A DNA stretch of 64,000 nucleotides. It comes from DASSUW01 sp963835525 (GTDB taxonomy: Bacteria; Actinomycetota; Thermoleophilia; Solirubrobacterales; Solirubrobacteraceae). Every line of letters starts with the position of its first letter. Position 1 is the stretch's first letter. This document shows, one piece after another, positions 25,266 to 34,929 of this stretch. A program made the translations under genes and the position numbers. The DNA is taken from contig CAWIFM010000009.1 of the NCBI GenBank assembly GCA_963835525.1, forward strand, positions 124,001 to 188,000, read 5' to 3'. The notes beneath the pieces are model-generated. The model saw nothing but the letters and a program-made list of their open reading frames with translations. It was not told the DNA's origin and did not search any database.

Positions 25266-25370
25266 GCTCAACTCTGCCGACGCTATCCCTCAGTAATCAG
25301 GCGCGTCAAGGGCACCCTCGCGATGCCAGCTCTACGTGGCGCTCGCCGCGCGGTCCGCTGGACCTGGATT

Positions 25371-26249
25371 TCACGACGTGAGTCGTGCGCACAGGGCGTC
25401 GAGGTCGGCTTCGCGCTCGGCGATCAGCTCGCGTGCCTCGCGCTCGAGCGCGGCGAGGTTCTCCGGGGTCGCGGCGTCGAGGTCGTCGCTCGCGTGGTCG
25501 AGCGGGGTCTGGAAGCGCATGTAGTCCTCGCCGATGAGCGCCTTGAGCTGGAAGTCGACGGCATCGGCGGTGCCGTCGAACACGATGTCGAGCGCAGGCC
25601 GGATCCACTCCAGCTGGCCCCAGTCCTTGACCTTCTCGTACGGCAGCACGCGCGTGTGCTCGCCGCATCCGAGTGAGACCAGCAGTTCGACTTCGCCGTC
25701 GACGTCGGCGTACGCGCACATCGCCGGGTTGGTGGCGAAGACGCCGCCGTCCACGAGCGCGAGCTTGCCCACCTGCGCGGGCTCGAAGTAGCTGGGCGCC
25801 GCCGAGCTCCCGTGGGCGGCGTCGACCATCGACATGTCGTCGTCGTTGCGCAGCAGCAGCGCGCTGCGGCTCAGGATGTCGTAGGCAGTGAGCATGATCG
25901 CCGGCTTCGCGTCGGCCAACCGGTGCTCGCCGAAGTGCCGCCGGAGCGAGGTCAGCAGGCCGTCGGACTCGTAGCGCTCGTCGATCAGCCCGCCGACGGA
26001 GGTGACGCGCTTGATCAGCGACCGGCTGAAGATCTCCGGCCCCTCGTCGAGGTAGATGCGCGCGATCCGCTCCGCCGGCAGCGGCTGCGGCTTCGTCAGC
26101 GCGCAGGCGATGATGGCGCCCGTCGAGGTCCCCGCCACGAGGTCGAACAGCTCGCCCGCCGGACGCCCGCAGCGCCGCTCGATCTCCTCGAGCACGCGCG
26201 CCGGGATCAGCCCGCGGATGCCGCCGCCGTCGATGGTCAGCACCTTCAT
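25371..26249 (-). CDS. Patatin-like phospholipase
   Basis: 292 residues. The oxyanion hole is LTIDGGGIRGLIP at the N-terminus, the nucleophile Ser is in VAGTSTGAIIA, and the catalytic Asp is in ALVDGGVFATNP, forming the Ser-Asp dyad of patatins. It resembles cytoplasmic CapV/FabD-like lipid acyl hydrolases. ATG 26249 overlaps the upstream nitronate monooxygenase stop (ATGA). No CD-NTase or other signalling gene is next to it, so a CBASS role is unsupported. Confidence 0.9.
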   Translation of the reverse strand: MKVLTIDGGGIRGLIPARVLEEIERRCGRPAGELFDLVAGTSTGAIIACALTKPQPLPAERIARIYLDEGPEIFSRSLIKRVTSVGGLIDERYESDGLLTSLRRHFGEHRLADAKPAIMLTAYDILSRSALLLRNDDDMSMVDAAHGSSAAPSYFEPAQVGKLALVDGGVFATNPAMCAYADVDGEVELLVSLGCGEHTRVLPYEKVKDWGQLEWIRPALDIVFDGTADAVDFQLKALIGEDYMRFQTPLDHASDDLDAATPENLAALEREARELIAEREADLDALCARLTS

Positions 26250-27196
26250 GGCACACGCCCCAGTGCGGCTACGGCCTCCGCCACCACGCGGCGCACGATC
26301 TCGGCCGCCGGGAGGACCTCGTGAATGAGGCCGGCTGACTGGCCGGCGAACGGCAGGTACTCGTGGCCGCCGCCCGCGGCCACGCTGTCGCGGATCCGCG
26401 GGCCCATGACGGCCGGGTCGAGCCACTCCGGGTGCTCGCGCAGCTGCTCGATCAGCGGCGTGGACAGCGCGCGCGGCTCGACCCGGCTCCCGGGCCGCGT
26501 GTAGGGCGGCATCACCCGCTGGCTGTTGACGACCTTGACGGCGTCCGCCGCGTCGGCCTCGACGACCCGGCGCTTCCACTCCTCGGCGACGCCGAGCTCG
26601 GCCGAGGCCAGGAACCGCGTGCCCATGCTCACGCCCTGGGCGCCGAGCGCCAGAGCGGCGGCCAGCCCGCGCCCGTCGGCGATGCCGCCGGCCGCGACCA
26701 CGGGGATATCGCCGGCGAGGTCGACGACCTGCGGAACGAGCACCATCGTCGACACCGAGCCGCAGTGGCCCCCGGCCTCGCCGCCCTGGGCGATGATGAC
26801 GTCGGCGCCGGCCTTGACCGCCTCCTCGGCCTCGCGGCGGTCGACGACCTGCTGGATCCAGAGGATGCCGGCCTCGTGGGCGCGGGCGATCAGGTCGCCC
26901 GGCACCGTCATGTGGAACGAGATGGCGCGCGGCGCGGCCTCGATCGTGGCCGCGAACGCCGCCTCGTCGAACGGCCGGTTGGTGTGGTTGACCGCGAACG
27001 GCCGCTCCGTGCGCTCGCGCATCCGCTCCCACTGGGCCCGCAGCTCGTCCACCGTGCGCAGGCCGGTGCCGAGGCTGCCGAGCGCGCCGGCCTCGCAGAG
27101 GGCGACGGCCAGGTCCACCTGCTCCCACGGCCCGAACGGCGCGCCGATGATCGGCGTGTCTATTCCGAGCAGTCCGCAGAGGGGCGTGCGGAGCAC
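26246..27196 (-). CDS. Nitronate monooxygenase / FMN-dependent dioxygenase family
   Basis: About 316 residues from GTG 27196, which falls eight bases after the GGDEF-gene stop; a longer frame to 27232 exists. TIM-barrel flavoprotein: LLGIDTPIIGAPFGPW at the start, AGADVIIAQGGEAGGHCG, IPVVAAGGIADGRGLAAALALGAQGVSMGTRFLAS with the FMN phosphate-binding GG..DGRG region. This group includes 2-nitropropane dioxygenases and enoyl reductases (FabK-like); the substrate is uncertain. Coupled to the patatin gene. Confidence 0.87.
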   Translation of the reverse strand: MLRTPLCGLLGIDTPIIGAPFGPWEQVDLAVALCEAGALGSLGTGLRTVDELRAQWERMRERTERPFAVNHTNRPFDEAAFAATIEAAPRAISFHMTVPGDLIARAHEAGILWIQQVVDRREAEEAVKAGADVIIAQGGEAGGHCGSVSTMVLVPQVVDLAGDIPVVAAGGIADGRGLAAALALGAQGVSMGTRFLASAELGVAEEWKRRVVEADAADAVKVVNSQRVMPPYTRPGSRVEPRALSTPLIEQLREHPEWLDPAVMGPRIRDSVAAGGGHEYLPFAGQSAGLIHEVLPAAEIVRRVVAEAVAALGRVP

Positions 27197-27203
27197 GCCC
27201 CGA

Positions 27204-28602
27204 TCATCGAAGACTGCGTGCCCGCGCGTCAACCAGTGAGAGCGCGGAGAGCGGCGCGGGGCGGCCCAGGTGATAGCCCTGCGCCCAGCGGCAGCCGAGC
27301 GTCCGCAGCGCCTCGAGCTGCTCGGCGGTCTCGACGCCCTCGGCCACGATGGGCAGGCCCACGCGGTCGGCGAGCGAGACGACGCCGCCCACGAGCGCCT
27401 GGTGCGCAGGGGAGTCGACCATCGCGGAGATGAACGAGCGGTCGAGCTTGAGCACGTCGACGGCCGCGAACGGCTTGCCGGCGACGGCGGCGCGCAGGCG
27501 CTCGGCAGTCGCCCGCGTGGCGGCGGGGTTGGGCACGAGCAGCACGAGCTCGGCGGCGCCGGTTCGGCCGACGATGGGTCCGGCGCCCACGAGCGCCCGG
27601 AGGCGGCCGACGGCCGCGACGATGACGTCGTCGCGCTGCTGGAAGCCGAGACCCGCGGCCTCGAGCTCGATCACGACCACGCCCAGCGGCCCCTCGTGGG
27701 CCCGCACCGCCTGCTCGACGGCGCGGCGGTTGAGCAGCCCGGTGAGCGGGTCGGTCACGGCGATGCGGCGGCCGTCGCGCGCCGTGAGCAGCAGCCGGAT
27801 GGCCATCGCGACGACCGCGAAGGCGAGCACGGTGCCCACCCACGCCGGCCGGCCGGCGATCAGCCAGTAGCCGACCAGGCCGGCGAGCCCGGCGAGCAGG
27901 AGGGCGAGGCCGGTGTCGCGGTCGTCGACGGGCACGGAGTCACGCCGCGGCGCCTGCAGAGCGACGAGCGCGGCGGCGGCCGTCAGCGTGTAGTCGGTCA
28001 TCCACAGCAGGTCGACGGGATGGCCGGAGCGGTAGCTGCCGCTCGCCTCGAGCCAGGTGTAGACGAGGTCGCCGGCCATGCTGGCCACCTGGCCGCAGGC
28101 GACGAGCAGGATCGCGAGCGGCACGCCGCGGCGGTTCAGGCAGAGCAGCAGCGCGGGCACCAGCGCCAGGACCCCGAGGCCGCTGTAGCCGATCGCGAGC
28201 GTCGCGGCGCCGAGCACGCTCGCGTCGATGAACGCGCGCGCTGCGCAGCCACGACCACGCGCGCGAGCCGCGCAGCAGCGCGATCGCGATCAGCGCCTCG
28301 CCGGCCAGGTAGCAGGCGTCGGCGGGCGACGGCGTCGGGTCGGCGCCGGTCACCTCGAAGACGGCCCACAGGATGTCGCCGGAGCCGGCGAGCACCACGC
28401 CGGGCGCGAACCACAGCCAGAAGTGGCGGTTCGCCACGTCGCGCGCCAGCAGGACGCGGACCATCATCGCCATGGCGACGACGCCCGGAAGCAGGTAGAG
28501 CCCGTCGGCGGCCCACACCGACGTCGGCGCCAGGACGAGGTAGACGGCGATGCCGGCGGCGACGGCGGCGACGAGCTTGATGTAGTGGGCGAACCGAGGC
28601 AT
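27204..28602 (-). CDS. Membrane GGDEF protein with half EAL domain, interrupted by frameshift
   Basis: ATG 28602 opens a frame with about four TM helices (VAAVAAGIAVYLVLAP ... FWLWFAPGVVLAGSGDILWAVFEV, SPADACYLAGEALIAIALL). After SWLRSAR the frame fails; the continuation RAFIDASVLGAATLAIGYSGLG lies in another frame, to the stop at 27204. Adding one GC pair to the GC run at 28233-28241 restores one protein. Next come more TM helices, then DPLTGLLNRRAVEQAV, the start of a GGDEF domain whose signature is degenerate (RTGAAEL). Soon after, the C-terminal half of an EAL domain follows (DVLKLDRSFI, PIVAEGVETAEQLEALRTLGCRWAQGY) with the EAL motif half missing. Probably catalytically dead. Confidence 0.8.
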
Positions 28603-28667
28603 CGGGAAAGGGACCGCTTTGCGGCGGCTCCTCCCTCGTATTCGACCGCGCCCGGGCCGGTCTAAAT

Positions 28668-28680
28668 CCCCTGTCCGGGG
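28668..28680 (-). terminator. Possible weak terminator after metH
   Basis: CCCC and GGGG flank a 5-base loop nine bases after the metH stop, and on the minus strand the hairpin is followed by ATTTAG. The stem is short, so the call is weak. Confidence 0.35.
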
Positions 28681-28688
28681 TAGGACCT

Positions 28689-31600
28689 TTAGAGCGCCGC
28701 GGCGCCGGCCCGGCTCGGGTCCTTCTCGGTGCCCTTGATCAGCTCGTCCGGTGCCTTCTTCTTCGGGATGAAGCCGGACTTCATGCCGAAGTAGACCGCC
28801 TGCGGGTGGTGGGCGACGATCGCCACCGTCGACTGCTCGGGCTCGACGGCGTGGCCGCCCGACAGCGAGAGGCCGATCGTCTCGGCGCCGAGCAGGCGGA
28901 ACACCTTCGTGTGCTCGGACTGGTCCGGGCAGGCCGGATAGCCCCAGGACCAGCGGCGGCCCTGGTCGGGCGGGATGCCGAGGTCCCCGCGCACGCGCGC
29001 GTGGATCCACTCGGCCATGCCCTCGGCGGTCTGTACGCCGAGCCCGTGCGTGTAAAGCTGCTCGGCGAACTCGCCCTGCTGCTCGAGCGAGGCCATCAGC
29101 TCGGTGACCTGGGGCCCGGCGGTGACGGCCTGGATGGCGACGACGTCACGCTCGCCGCTCTCCTTCGGGCGGTAGAAGTCGGCCAGGCAGATGCGGTCGT
29201 GGCCGGGCTGGCGCGGGAAGACGAGCGTCTCGAGCACCTTCTCCGGATCCTCGGGGTCGTAGAGCTCGAGGGAGTTGCCGACCGCGTTGCAGGGGAAGTA
29301 GCCGAGCTTGGCGCGCGGCTGCAGGTAGTCCTGCTCGCGCCACATGCGCTCGAGCCGCGGTTGGAACTCCTCGTCGACGAGCTGGCGCCACTCCTCGCCC
29401 TTCTTGCCGCGCCCGCCCCAGTGGAGCTTGAACAGCACGTGGGTGTCGAGGTGCGGGAACACCTCGTCGAGGTCGACGGGGATCTCCTGGACGCCCCAGA
29501 ACGGCGGCGTGGGGATCGGCACGTCGGTGCGGGCGGCGGAGCGGACGGACTCGTCGTCGGTCGGGCCGAGCTCGGGCTCGGGGCCCTTCTCGCGCAGCTT
29601 GCGCGCCTCGTCGCGGAACTTCTCGACCAGGGCTGTGCGCTTCTCCGGCTCGACCAGCTGGTCCATGACGGCGAGGCCGGCGAAGGCGTCCTTGCAGTAG
29701 AAGACGCCGGGATCATAGGTCTCGTCGGACTCCTGGCCCTTGGGGTACAGGATCCGGCGGCCGAAGTCGCGGTTGATGGCGGCGCCGCCGACCAGCACGG
29801 GGTACTGGAGGCCGCGCTCGTGCAGCTCCTGGACGGCGAGCGGCATCTGCTTGGAGGTCGAGACGAGCAGCGCGCTCAGGCCGATGGCGGTCGCGTCGTG
29901 CTCCTGTGCGGCGTCGAGGATCGTGCCGATCGGGACCTGCTTGCCGAGGTCGACGACCGTGTAGCCGTTGTTGGTGAGGATCGTGTTGACGAGCGACTTG
30001 CCGATGTCGTGCACGTCGCCGAACACGGTGGCCAGGACCACGGTGCCCTTCGTGTAGCCCTCGAGCTTGTCGAGGTACTTCTCGAGCTGGGCGACGGCCT
30101 TCTTCATCACCTCGGCGCTCTGGAGCACGAACGGCAGGATCAGCTCGCCGGCGCCGAACTTGTCGCCGACCTCCTTCATGGCCGGGAGCAGCACGTCGTT
30201 GAGCGTCGGGACGGCGCCGATCTTCTCGACGCTGGCGTCGATCTGGGCCTCCACGCCTTCCTTCTTGCGGCGCAGGATGTGCCAGTGCAGGGCCTCCTCG
30301 GGCTCCATGCCGGCCGTCGGGTCGGCCGCTTCGGCCGCCTCCTCGGTCTTGCCCTCGTAGTGGGCGATGAAGCGCTCGAGCGCGTCCTCGCGGCGGTTGA
30401 AGACGAGGTCGTCGGCGAGCTCGCGCTCCTCCTCGCCGATCTCCGCGTACGGCGTGATGTGGTTCGGGTTGACCATCGCGAGGTCGAGCCCGGCCTCCAC
30501 GCAGTGGTGCAGGAAGACGGAGTTCAGGACCGAGCGGGCGGTCAGGCCGATCCCGAAGCTGACGTTGGAGACGCCGAGCGAGGTCTTGACGCCCGGCAGC
30601 TGCTCCTTGATCAGCCGGATGCCCTCGATCGTCTCGACCGCCGACGGCTTCCACTCGTCGTCGCCGGTGGTCAGCGTGAAGGTCAGCGCGTCGAAGATCA
30701 GCAGCTCGCGGTCCATCCCGTGCTCGTCGCACACCAGCTCGGTGATGCGCTGGGCGACCTCGAGCTTGCGCTCGCGCGTCTTGGCCATGCCGACCTCGTC
30801 GATGGTCAGCGCGATCAGCGCGGCGCCGTGCTGGAGCGCGATCGGGACGACCTTGTCGAGCTTGTCGCGGCCGGCCTCGAGGTTGACGCTGTTGACGATC
30901 GCGCGGCCGGGGATCTGGTCGAGCGCGCGCTCGATCACGTCGGGCTCGGTGGAGTCGACCTGGATCGGCGCCGGCTGGGTCAGCGAGACCTTCTTGACCA
31001 CGCGGCGCATCTGCTCGTCCTCGTCCTGGCGCTCGGTCAGCGCCACGCAGACGTCGAGCACGTGGGCCCCGCCCTCCACCTGGTCCTCGGCGACCTGGAG
31101 CAGGCCGTCGTAGTCGTCGGCCAGCAGCAGCTCCTTGGCCTTGCGCGAGCCCTGCGAGTTGACGCGCTCGCCGACCAGCGTCGGGCGCGGCTCCTGCACG
31201 AGCGGGGCGGCGGCGATCATGGAGGAGACGTGCGCGGGCCGCGGCTCCGGGCGGGTGGAGGAGTTGCGGCCCTCGGCGCGCTGGGCGAGCGCGTAGATGT
31301 GGTCGGGCGTGGTGCCGCAGCAGCCGCCGACGATGTTCACGCCGTAGCGCTCGACGAACTCGCCGAGCACGTTCACGAGCTGCTCGGGCGTCTCGGGGAA
31401 GATCGTCTCGCCGTTCGGGCCCTGGTGCGGGATGCCGGCGTTGGGGATGCAGTGGATCGGGACCGGCGAGTGCTCGCCGAGGAAGCGGACGGCGTCGCGC
31501 ATGTCCTCGGGGCCGGTGGAGCAGTTGAGGCCGATGACGTCGACCTGGAGTGCCTCGAGCGTGGCCAGGGCGGCGCTGATGTCGGTGCCGAGCAGCATCT

Positions 31601-32189
31601 TGCCGCCGTTGGGCAGCAGGGAGACGCTCGTCTGGATCGGGACGCTGCGGTCCGTGAGCTTGAACGCCTCGCGCGTGCCGAACACCGCGGCCTTGACCTC
31701 GAGGATGTCCTGCGCCGTCTCGATGATGATGAGGTCGGCGCCGCCCTCCAGCAGGCCCTGGGCCTGCTCGGTGAAGACGGTCACGAGCTCGCGGAAGGTG
31801 ATCTTGCCGAGCGTCGGGTCCTCGGACGCGGGCAGGTGCCCGGTGGGGCCGATCGAGCCGGCCACGAAGCGGTCCTCGCCGACCGCCTTGCGGGCGATCT
31901 CGGCGGCCTTGCGGTTGATCTCGAGCGTGTGGTCCTCGAGGCCCCACTCCTCGAGCTTTATCCGGGAGGCCTGGAAGGTGTCGGTCTCGACCACCTCGGC
32001 GCCCGCCTCGATCATCGACTCGTGCACGCCCTGGATGACGTCCGGGCGGTTGAGCACGAGCGCCTCGTGGCAGCGGCCGGGCAGCCGGTAGTCCTTCTCC
32101 AGCGAGAGGTCGAACTGCTCGAGCGTGGCGCCCATCCCGCCGTCGAAGACGACGACGTGATCGCGGACGGCGGCGAGGAAGTCACGCAT
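28689..32189 (-). CDS. metH: Cobalamin-dependent methionine synthase
   Basis: 1166 residues, full length. Order: homocysteine-binding barrel (about 1-320) with zinc Cys in GLNCSTGPEDM and GGCCGTTPDH; pterin-binding domain (about 345-600) with RPTLVGERVNSQGSRKAKELL and DSTEPDVIERAL; cobalamin cap and binding domain with ATVFGDVHDIGKSLVNTIL (the His that replaces the lower ligand) ; and the SAM-dependent activation domain (about 900-1150) with RRWSWGYPACPDQSEHTKVFRLL. It remethylates homocysteine using 5-methyl-THF. ATG 32189 is 66 bases from the divergent LuxR-type gene; an inverted repeat lies between them. Confidence 0.97.
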   Translation of the reverse strand: MRDFLAAVRDHVVVFDGGMGATLEQFDLSLEKDYRLPGRCHEALVLNRPDVIQGVHESMIEAGAEVVETDTFQASRIKLEEWGLEDHTLEINRKAAEIARKAVGEDRFVAGSIGPTGHLPASEDPTLGKITFRELVTVFTEQAQGLLEGGADLIIIETAQDILEVKAAVFGTREAFKLTDRSVPIQTSVSLLPNGGKMLLGTDISAALATLEALQVDVIGLNCSTGPEDMRDAVRFLGEHSPVPIHCIPNAGIPHQGPNGETIFPETPEQLVNVLGEFVERYGVNIVGGCCGTTPDHIYALAQRAEGRNSSTRPEPRPAHVSSMIAAAPLVQEPRPTLVGERVNSQGSRKAKELLLADDYDGLLQVAEDQVEGGAHVLDVCVALTERQDEDEQMRRVVKKVSLTQPAPIQVDSTEPDVIERALDQIPGRAIVNSVNLEAGRDKLDKVVPIALQHGAALIALTIDEVGMAKTRERKLEVAQRITELVCDEHGMDRELLIFDALTFTLTTGDDEWKPSAVETIEGIRLIKEQLPGVKTSLGVSNVSFGIGLTARSVLNSVFLHHCVEAGLDLAMVNPNHITPYAEIGEEERELADDLVFNRREDALERFIAHYEGKTEEAAEAADPTAGMEPEEALHWHILRRKKEGVEAQIDASVEKIGAVPTLNDVLLPAMKEVGDKFGAGELILPFVLQSAEVMKKAVAQLEKYLDKLEGYTKGTVVLATVFGDVHDIGKSLVNTILTNNGYTVVDLGKQVPIGTILDAAQEHDATAIGLSALLVSTSKQMPLAVQELHERGLQYPVLVGGAAINRDFGRRILYPKGQESDETYDPGVFYCKDAFAGLAVMDQLVEPEKRTALVEKFRDEARKLREKGPEPELGPTDDESVRSAARTDVPIPTPPFWGVQEIPVDLDEVFPHLDTHVLFKLHWGGRGKKGEEWRQLVDEEFQPRLERMWREQDYLQPRAKLGYFPCNAVGNSLELYDPEDPEKVLETLVFPRQPGHDRICLADFYRPKESGERDVVAIQAVTAGPQVTELMASLEQQGEFAEQLYTHGLGVQTAEGMAEWIHARVRGDLGIPPDQGRRWSWGYPACPDQSEHTKVFRLLGAETIGLSLSGGHAVEPEQSTVAIVAHHPQAVYFGMKSGFIPKKKAPDELIKGTEKDPSRAGAAAL

Positions 32190-32206
32190 GGCCGCCAAGA
32201 GTAGCG

Positions 32207-32234
32207 CAACCTTGACACAACTTTGGCAAGGTTG
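32207..32234. promoter_or_regulatory. Inverted repeat in the metH / LAL regulator gap
   Basis: CAACCTTG (32207-32214) and CAAGGTTG (32227-32234) are perfect 8-base arms around 12 bases; the spacer also holds a second CACAAC/GTTGTG pairing. A TTGACA lies at 32212-32217 and a TAGACT -10-like box at 32244-32249 on the plus strand. It could be an operator for the divergent regulator or metH. Confidence 0.45.
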
Positions 32235-32255
32235 TGTTCCGAGTAGACTCGGCCC

Positions 32256-34883
32256 GTGAACCACCTGCCGGAGGCCCTCTCGTGGCCGCTGGTCGGTCGC
32301 GAGGCGGAGTTGGAGCGCATTGCGGGCGCGCGGGCACGCGACGCGTCCGGCGTCGTGCTGAGCGCGACCGCCGGCGTCGGCAAGTCCCGCCTGGCGCGCC
32401 ATGCCGTGCAGGGGGCGGAGCGCGAGGGAGCGCTCACCGGCTGGGTGCAGGCCACGCGCAGCGCGGCGGCGGTCCCGCTCGGCGCGCTCGCCGCCCTCGT
32501 GCCGGCCGACGTGCGCTCCGACGAGCCGCTCGAGCTGATGCGGCGGAGTGCAGAAGCGCTGCGCGACCGCGCGGGCGGTCGTCGGGTGGTCCTCGGCGTC
32601 GACGACGCGCAGCTGCTCGATCCGAGCTCGGCGGCGCTCGTCCTCCAGCTCACCATGTCCGGCGTCGCGTTCGTCGTCGTCACCGTGCGGGCAGGGGAGC
32701 CCGCGCCCGACGCCGTGGAGTCGCTGTGGAAGGACGCCGGCGCGGAGCGCGTCGCGCTCCGGCCGCTCACCGAGGACGCGACGGCGACGCTCGTCGAGTC
32801 CGTGCTCGGCGGTCCCGTCGAGCAGCGCGCACGGCGGTGGCTCCACCGCAATGCCGGCGGCAACCCGCTCTACCTGCGCGAGCTGCTCGTCGGCTGCGTC
32901 GAGAGCGGGGCGCTCGCGAACGCCGGCGGCATCTGGCGGCTGGCCCGCACTCCGGCGCCCAGCGCCTCGCTCACCGAGCTCGTGAGCGCGCGCATGGACG
33001 GCCTGGCGCCCGACGAGCGGCGCGCGATCGAGTACCTCGCGCTCGGCGAACCGCTGCGACTGGAGGAGATCGAAGCGCTGGCGGGGGCCGACGCGGTGGC
33101 GGGAGCCGAGTCGCAGGGCCTCGTGACCGTCGAGCGGATCGAGGCCGTCCGCCTCGCGCACCCGCTCTACGGCGAGGTCCTGCGCGCCTCGATGCCCGTT
33201 CTGCGTGCCGTCGCCGCGCGCCGTGAGCTGGCCCGGCTGGTCTCCGAGCGGCCCGACCGCGACCTCGACGACGCGCTGCGGATCGCCCGCTGGCTGCTCG
33301 ACGCGGGCGAGCCGATCCCGCAGCCGCTGCTGCTCACCGCCGCGCGCGCCGCGTCCCTGGCCGGCGACGCCGAGCTCGGCGCCCGCTTGGCCACGCTCGC
33401 GCTGGACGGCGGGGCAGGGTGGGACGCGGCCCTGCTGCTCGCACGCGCGCACGCGGTGCGGGACCGCAACGAGGAGGCCGAGGAGGTGCTCGCTGCGATC
33501 GAGGGCGCCGTCGACGACCGCGAGGCGGCGATCGCGTATCTCGAGCAGCGCACGGCGGTCCTCTACTGGGGCTTGGAGCGGATGGACGACGCGCTCGCGC
33601 TGCTCGACCGGGCGCGCGCCTGGTGGCCCGGGCAGGAGTGGCGGCTGCAGCTCGAGCCGCTGCGCCTCCAGCTCCTCTCGCTCCAGGGCGGCCTGGGCGG
33701 CACGCTCGAGGACACGTCGTCGATCCTCGGCGACCCACGTCTGGAACCGGCGGCGCGCCGGCGGACCGAGCTCGTCCACGTCATCAACCTCTTCTACAGC
33801 GGCCGCGTGCGCGAGGCGCGCGAGCTGCTGGTCGATCGGCTGCCGCCGATCCCGTTGCGCGACGAGAACGACGAGCTCGCCTGCATCATGTGGTGCGTCC
33901 TCGGGCTCGAGTCGGGCTGGGACGTCGCGGCCGCGGAGGCGTGGATGGACCGGGCGCTGGCGGGCGCGCTCGAGTCGGGCGACCACGGCGCGGCCGGCAT
34001 CGCCGCCATGACGCTCGGCGCCGGGGCGTTCCTGTCCGGCCGCTTCGTCGACGCCGCCCGCTGGTACGCGGAGGCGTGCGTGCACCTCGAGCGCCACGAT
34101 CCCTTCCAGGTCCTCAAGTCCGCTCACGCGTTCCAGGTCGGCATCGGCTACTTCACCGGCGACGCCGAGGCCGCGGCCGCGGCCGCCGAGCGCATGCGCG
34201 CGGCGATCGGGGACCGCGAGGTGATCGACACCGACCGCGCCTACGTGCTGGAGGGCGAGGCGTGGCTGGCGCTGGCCGAGGGCGATCCCCCGCGGGCCCG
34301 GCGGATCCTCATGGAGGGCGCGGAGCAGATGGCCGGGATCCCGATCTACTCGGCGCGGCTCTACCACGACGCGCTGCGGGCGGGAGCCCCGGCGCGGCCG
34401 CTGGTGGCACCGCTCGGCGAGCTCGTCGCGCGCTGCGACGCCCGGCTGACGGCCGCCTACGCCGGCCACGCCGAGGCGCTGGCCAGCGCCGACGGGCCGC
34501 GGCTGCTGGCGTGCGCCGACGAGTTCGAGGACATCGGCGTCCCGCGCCTCGCGCTCGAGTGCGCCGCCGAGGCCGCCCACACGTTTGCTACCGCCGGACG
34601 GCAGGACTCGGCCCGCCGGGCAGCGGCGCGCATGCGCGAGCTCGACCCCGGCCAGGGCGGCTTCCTGCCCGCCGTCCGCGGCCTCGACGACGCCGCGGTG
34701 ACCCTGACCGCGCGCGAGGCGCAGATGGTCGAGCTCGCCGCTCGCGGACTGTCGAACGCGGAGATCGCCGACCGGCTCGTGCTCTCGGTGCGCACCGTCG
34801 AGACGCACCTCTACCGGGCGATGAACAAGCTCGGTGTCAGGACGCGCCGCGAGCTACGTAGCGGCGCCGCGCAAGTGCCGTAG
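32256..34883 (+). CDS. LAL-type LuxR family regulator (large ATP-binding)
   Basis: 875 residues. N-terminal AAA/STAND ATPase: Walker A SATAGVGKSRLARHA (about 40), Walker B RRVVLGVDDAQLLDP (about 115). The middle is a helical TPR-like sensor region (about 330-780). The C-terminal LuxR helix-turn-helix is LTAREAQMVELAARGLSNAEIADRLVLSVRTVETHLYRAMNKLGV (about 810-860). Such MalT-like proteins are activators needing an inducer and ATP. The GTG start at 32256 is close to a -10-like box, so the mRNA may be leaderless. Target genes are not evident; the divergent metH or the following envelope operon are candidates. Confidence 0.9.
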   Translation: MNHLPEALSWPLVGREAELERIAGARARDASGVVLSATAGVGKSRLARHAVQGAEREGALTGWVQATRSAAAVPLGALAALVPADVRSDEPLELMRRSAEALRDRAGGRRVVLGVDDAQLLDPSSAALVLQLTMSGVAFVVVTVRAGEPAPDAVESLWKDAGAERVALRPLTEDATATLVESVLGGPVEQRARRWLHRNAGGNPLYLRELLVGCVESGALANAGGIWRLARTPAPSASLTELVSARMDGLAPDERRAIEYLALGEPLRLEEIEALAGADAVAGAESQGLVTVERIEAVRLAHPLYGEVLRASMPVLRAVAARRELARLVSERPDRDLDDALRIARWLLDAGEPIPQPLLLTAARAASLAGDAELGARLATLALDGGAGWDAALLLARAHAVRDRNEEAEEVLAAIEGAVDDREAAIAYLEQRTAVLYWGLERMDDALALLDRARAWWPGQEWRLQLEPLRLQLLSLQGGLGGTLEDTSSILGDPRLEPAARRRTELVHVINLFYSGRVREARELLVDRLPPIPLRDENDELACIMWCVLGLESGWDVAAAEAWMDRALAGALESGDHGAAGIAAMTLGAGAFLSGRFVDAARWYAEACVHLERHDPFQVLKSAHAFQVGIGYFTGDAEAAAAAAERMRAAIGDREVIDTDRAYVLEGEAWLALAEGDPPRARRILMEGAEQMAGIPIYSARLYHDALRAGAPARPLVAPLGELVARCDARLTAAYAGHAEALASADGPRLLACADEFEDIGVPRLALECAAEAAHTFATAGRQDSARRAAARMRELDPGQGGFLPAVRGLDDAAVTLTAREAQMVELAARGLSNAEIADRLVLSVRTVETHLYRAMNKLGVRTRRELRSGAAQVP

Positions 34884-34929
34884 TCGACTACTGAAGGCGT
34901 GGGATGCGGGCCCCGGGATGCTCGCCCTC

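Noticed and set aside
25371..26249. Patatin as a CBASS (CapV) anti-phage effector
   Set aside because: No cyclic-nucleotide synthase, Cap2/Cap3 or HORMA/TRIP13 gene is near; the neighbours are metabolic.
28806..32204. Very long open frame (1132 codons) on the plus strand opposite metH
   Set aside because: It is antisense to a perfect MetH and its translation is low-complexity (Leu/Asp/Gly/Ala/Arg runs). High GC and codon bias make such shadows.
32190..32255. SAM or cobalamin riboswitch before metH
   Set aside because: The gap is only 66 bases shared with a divergent gene; far too short for a cobalamin or SAM riboswitch.
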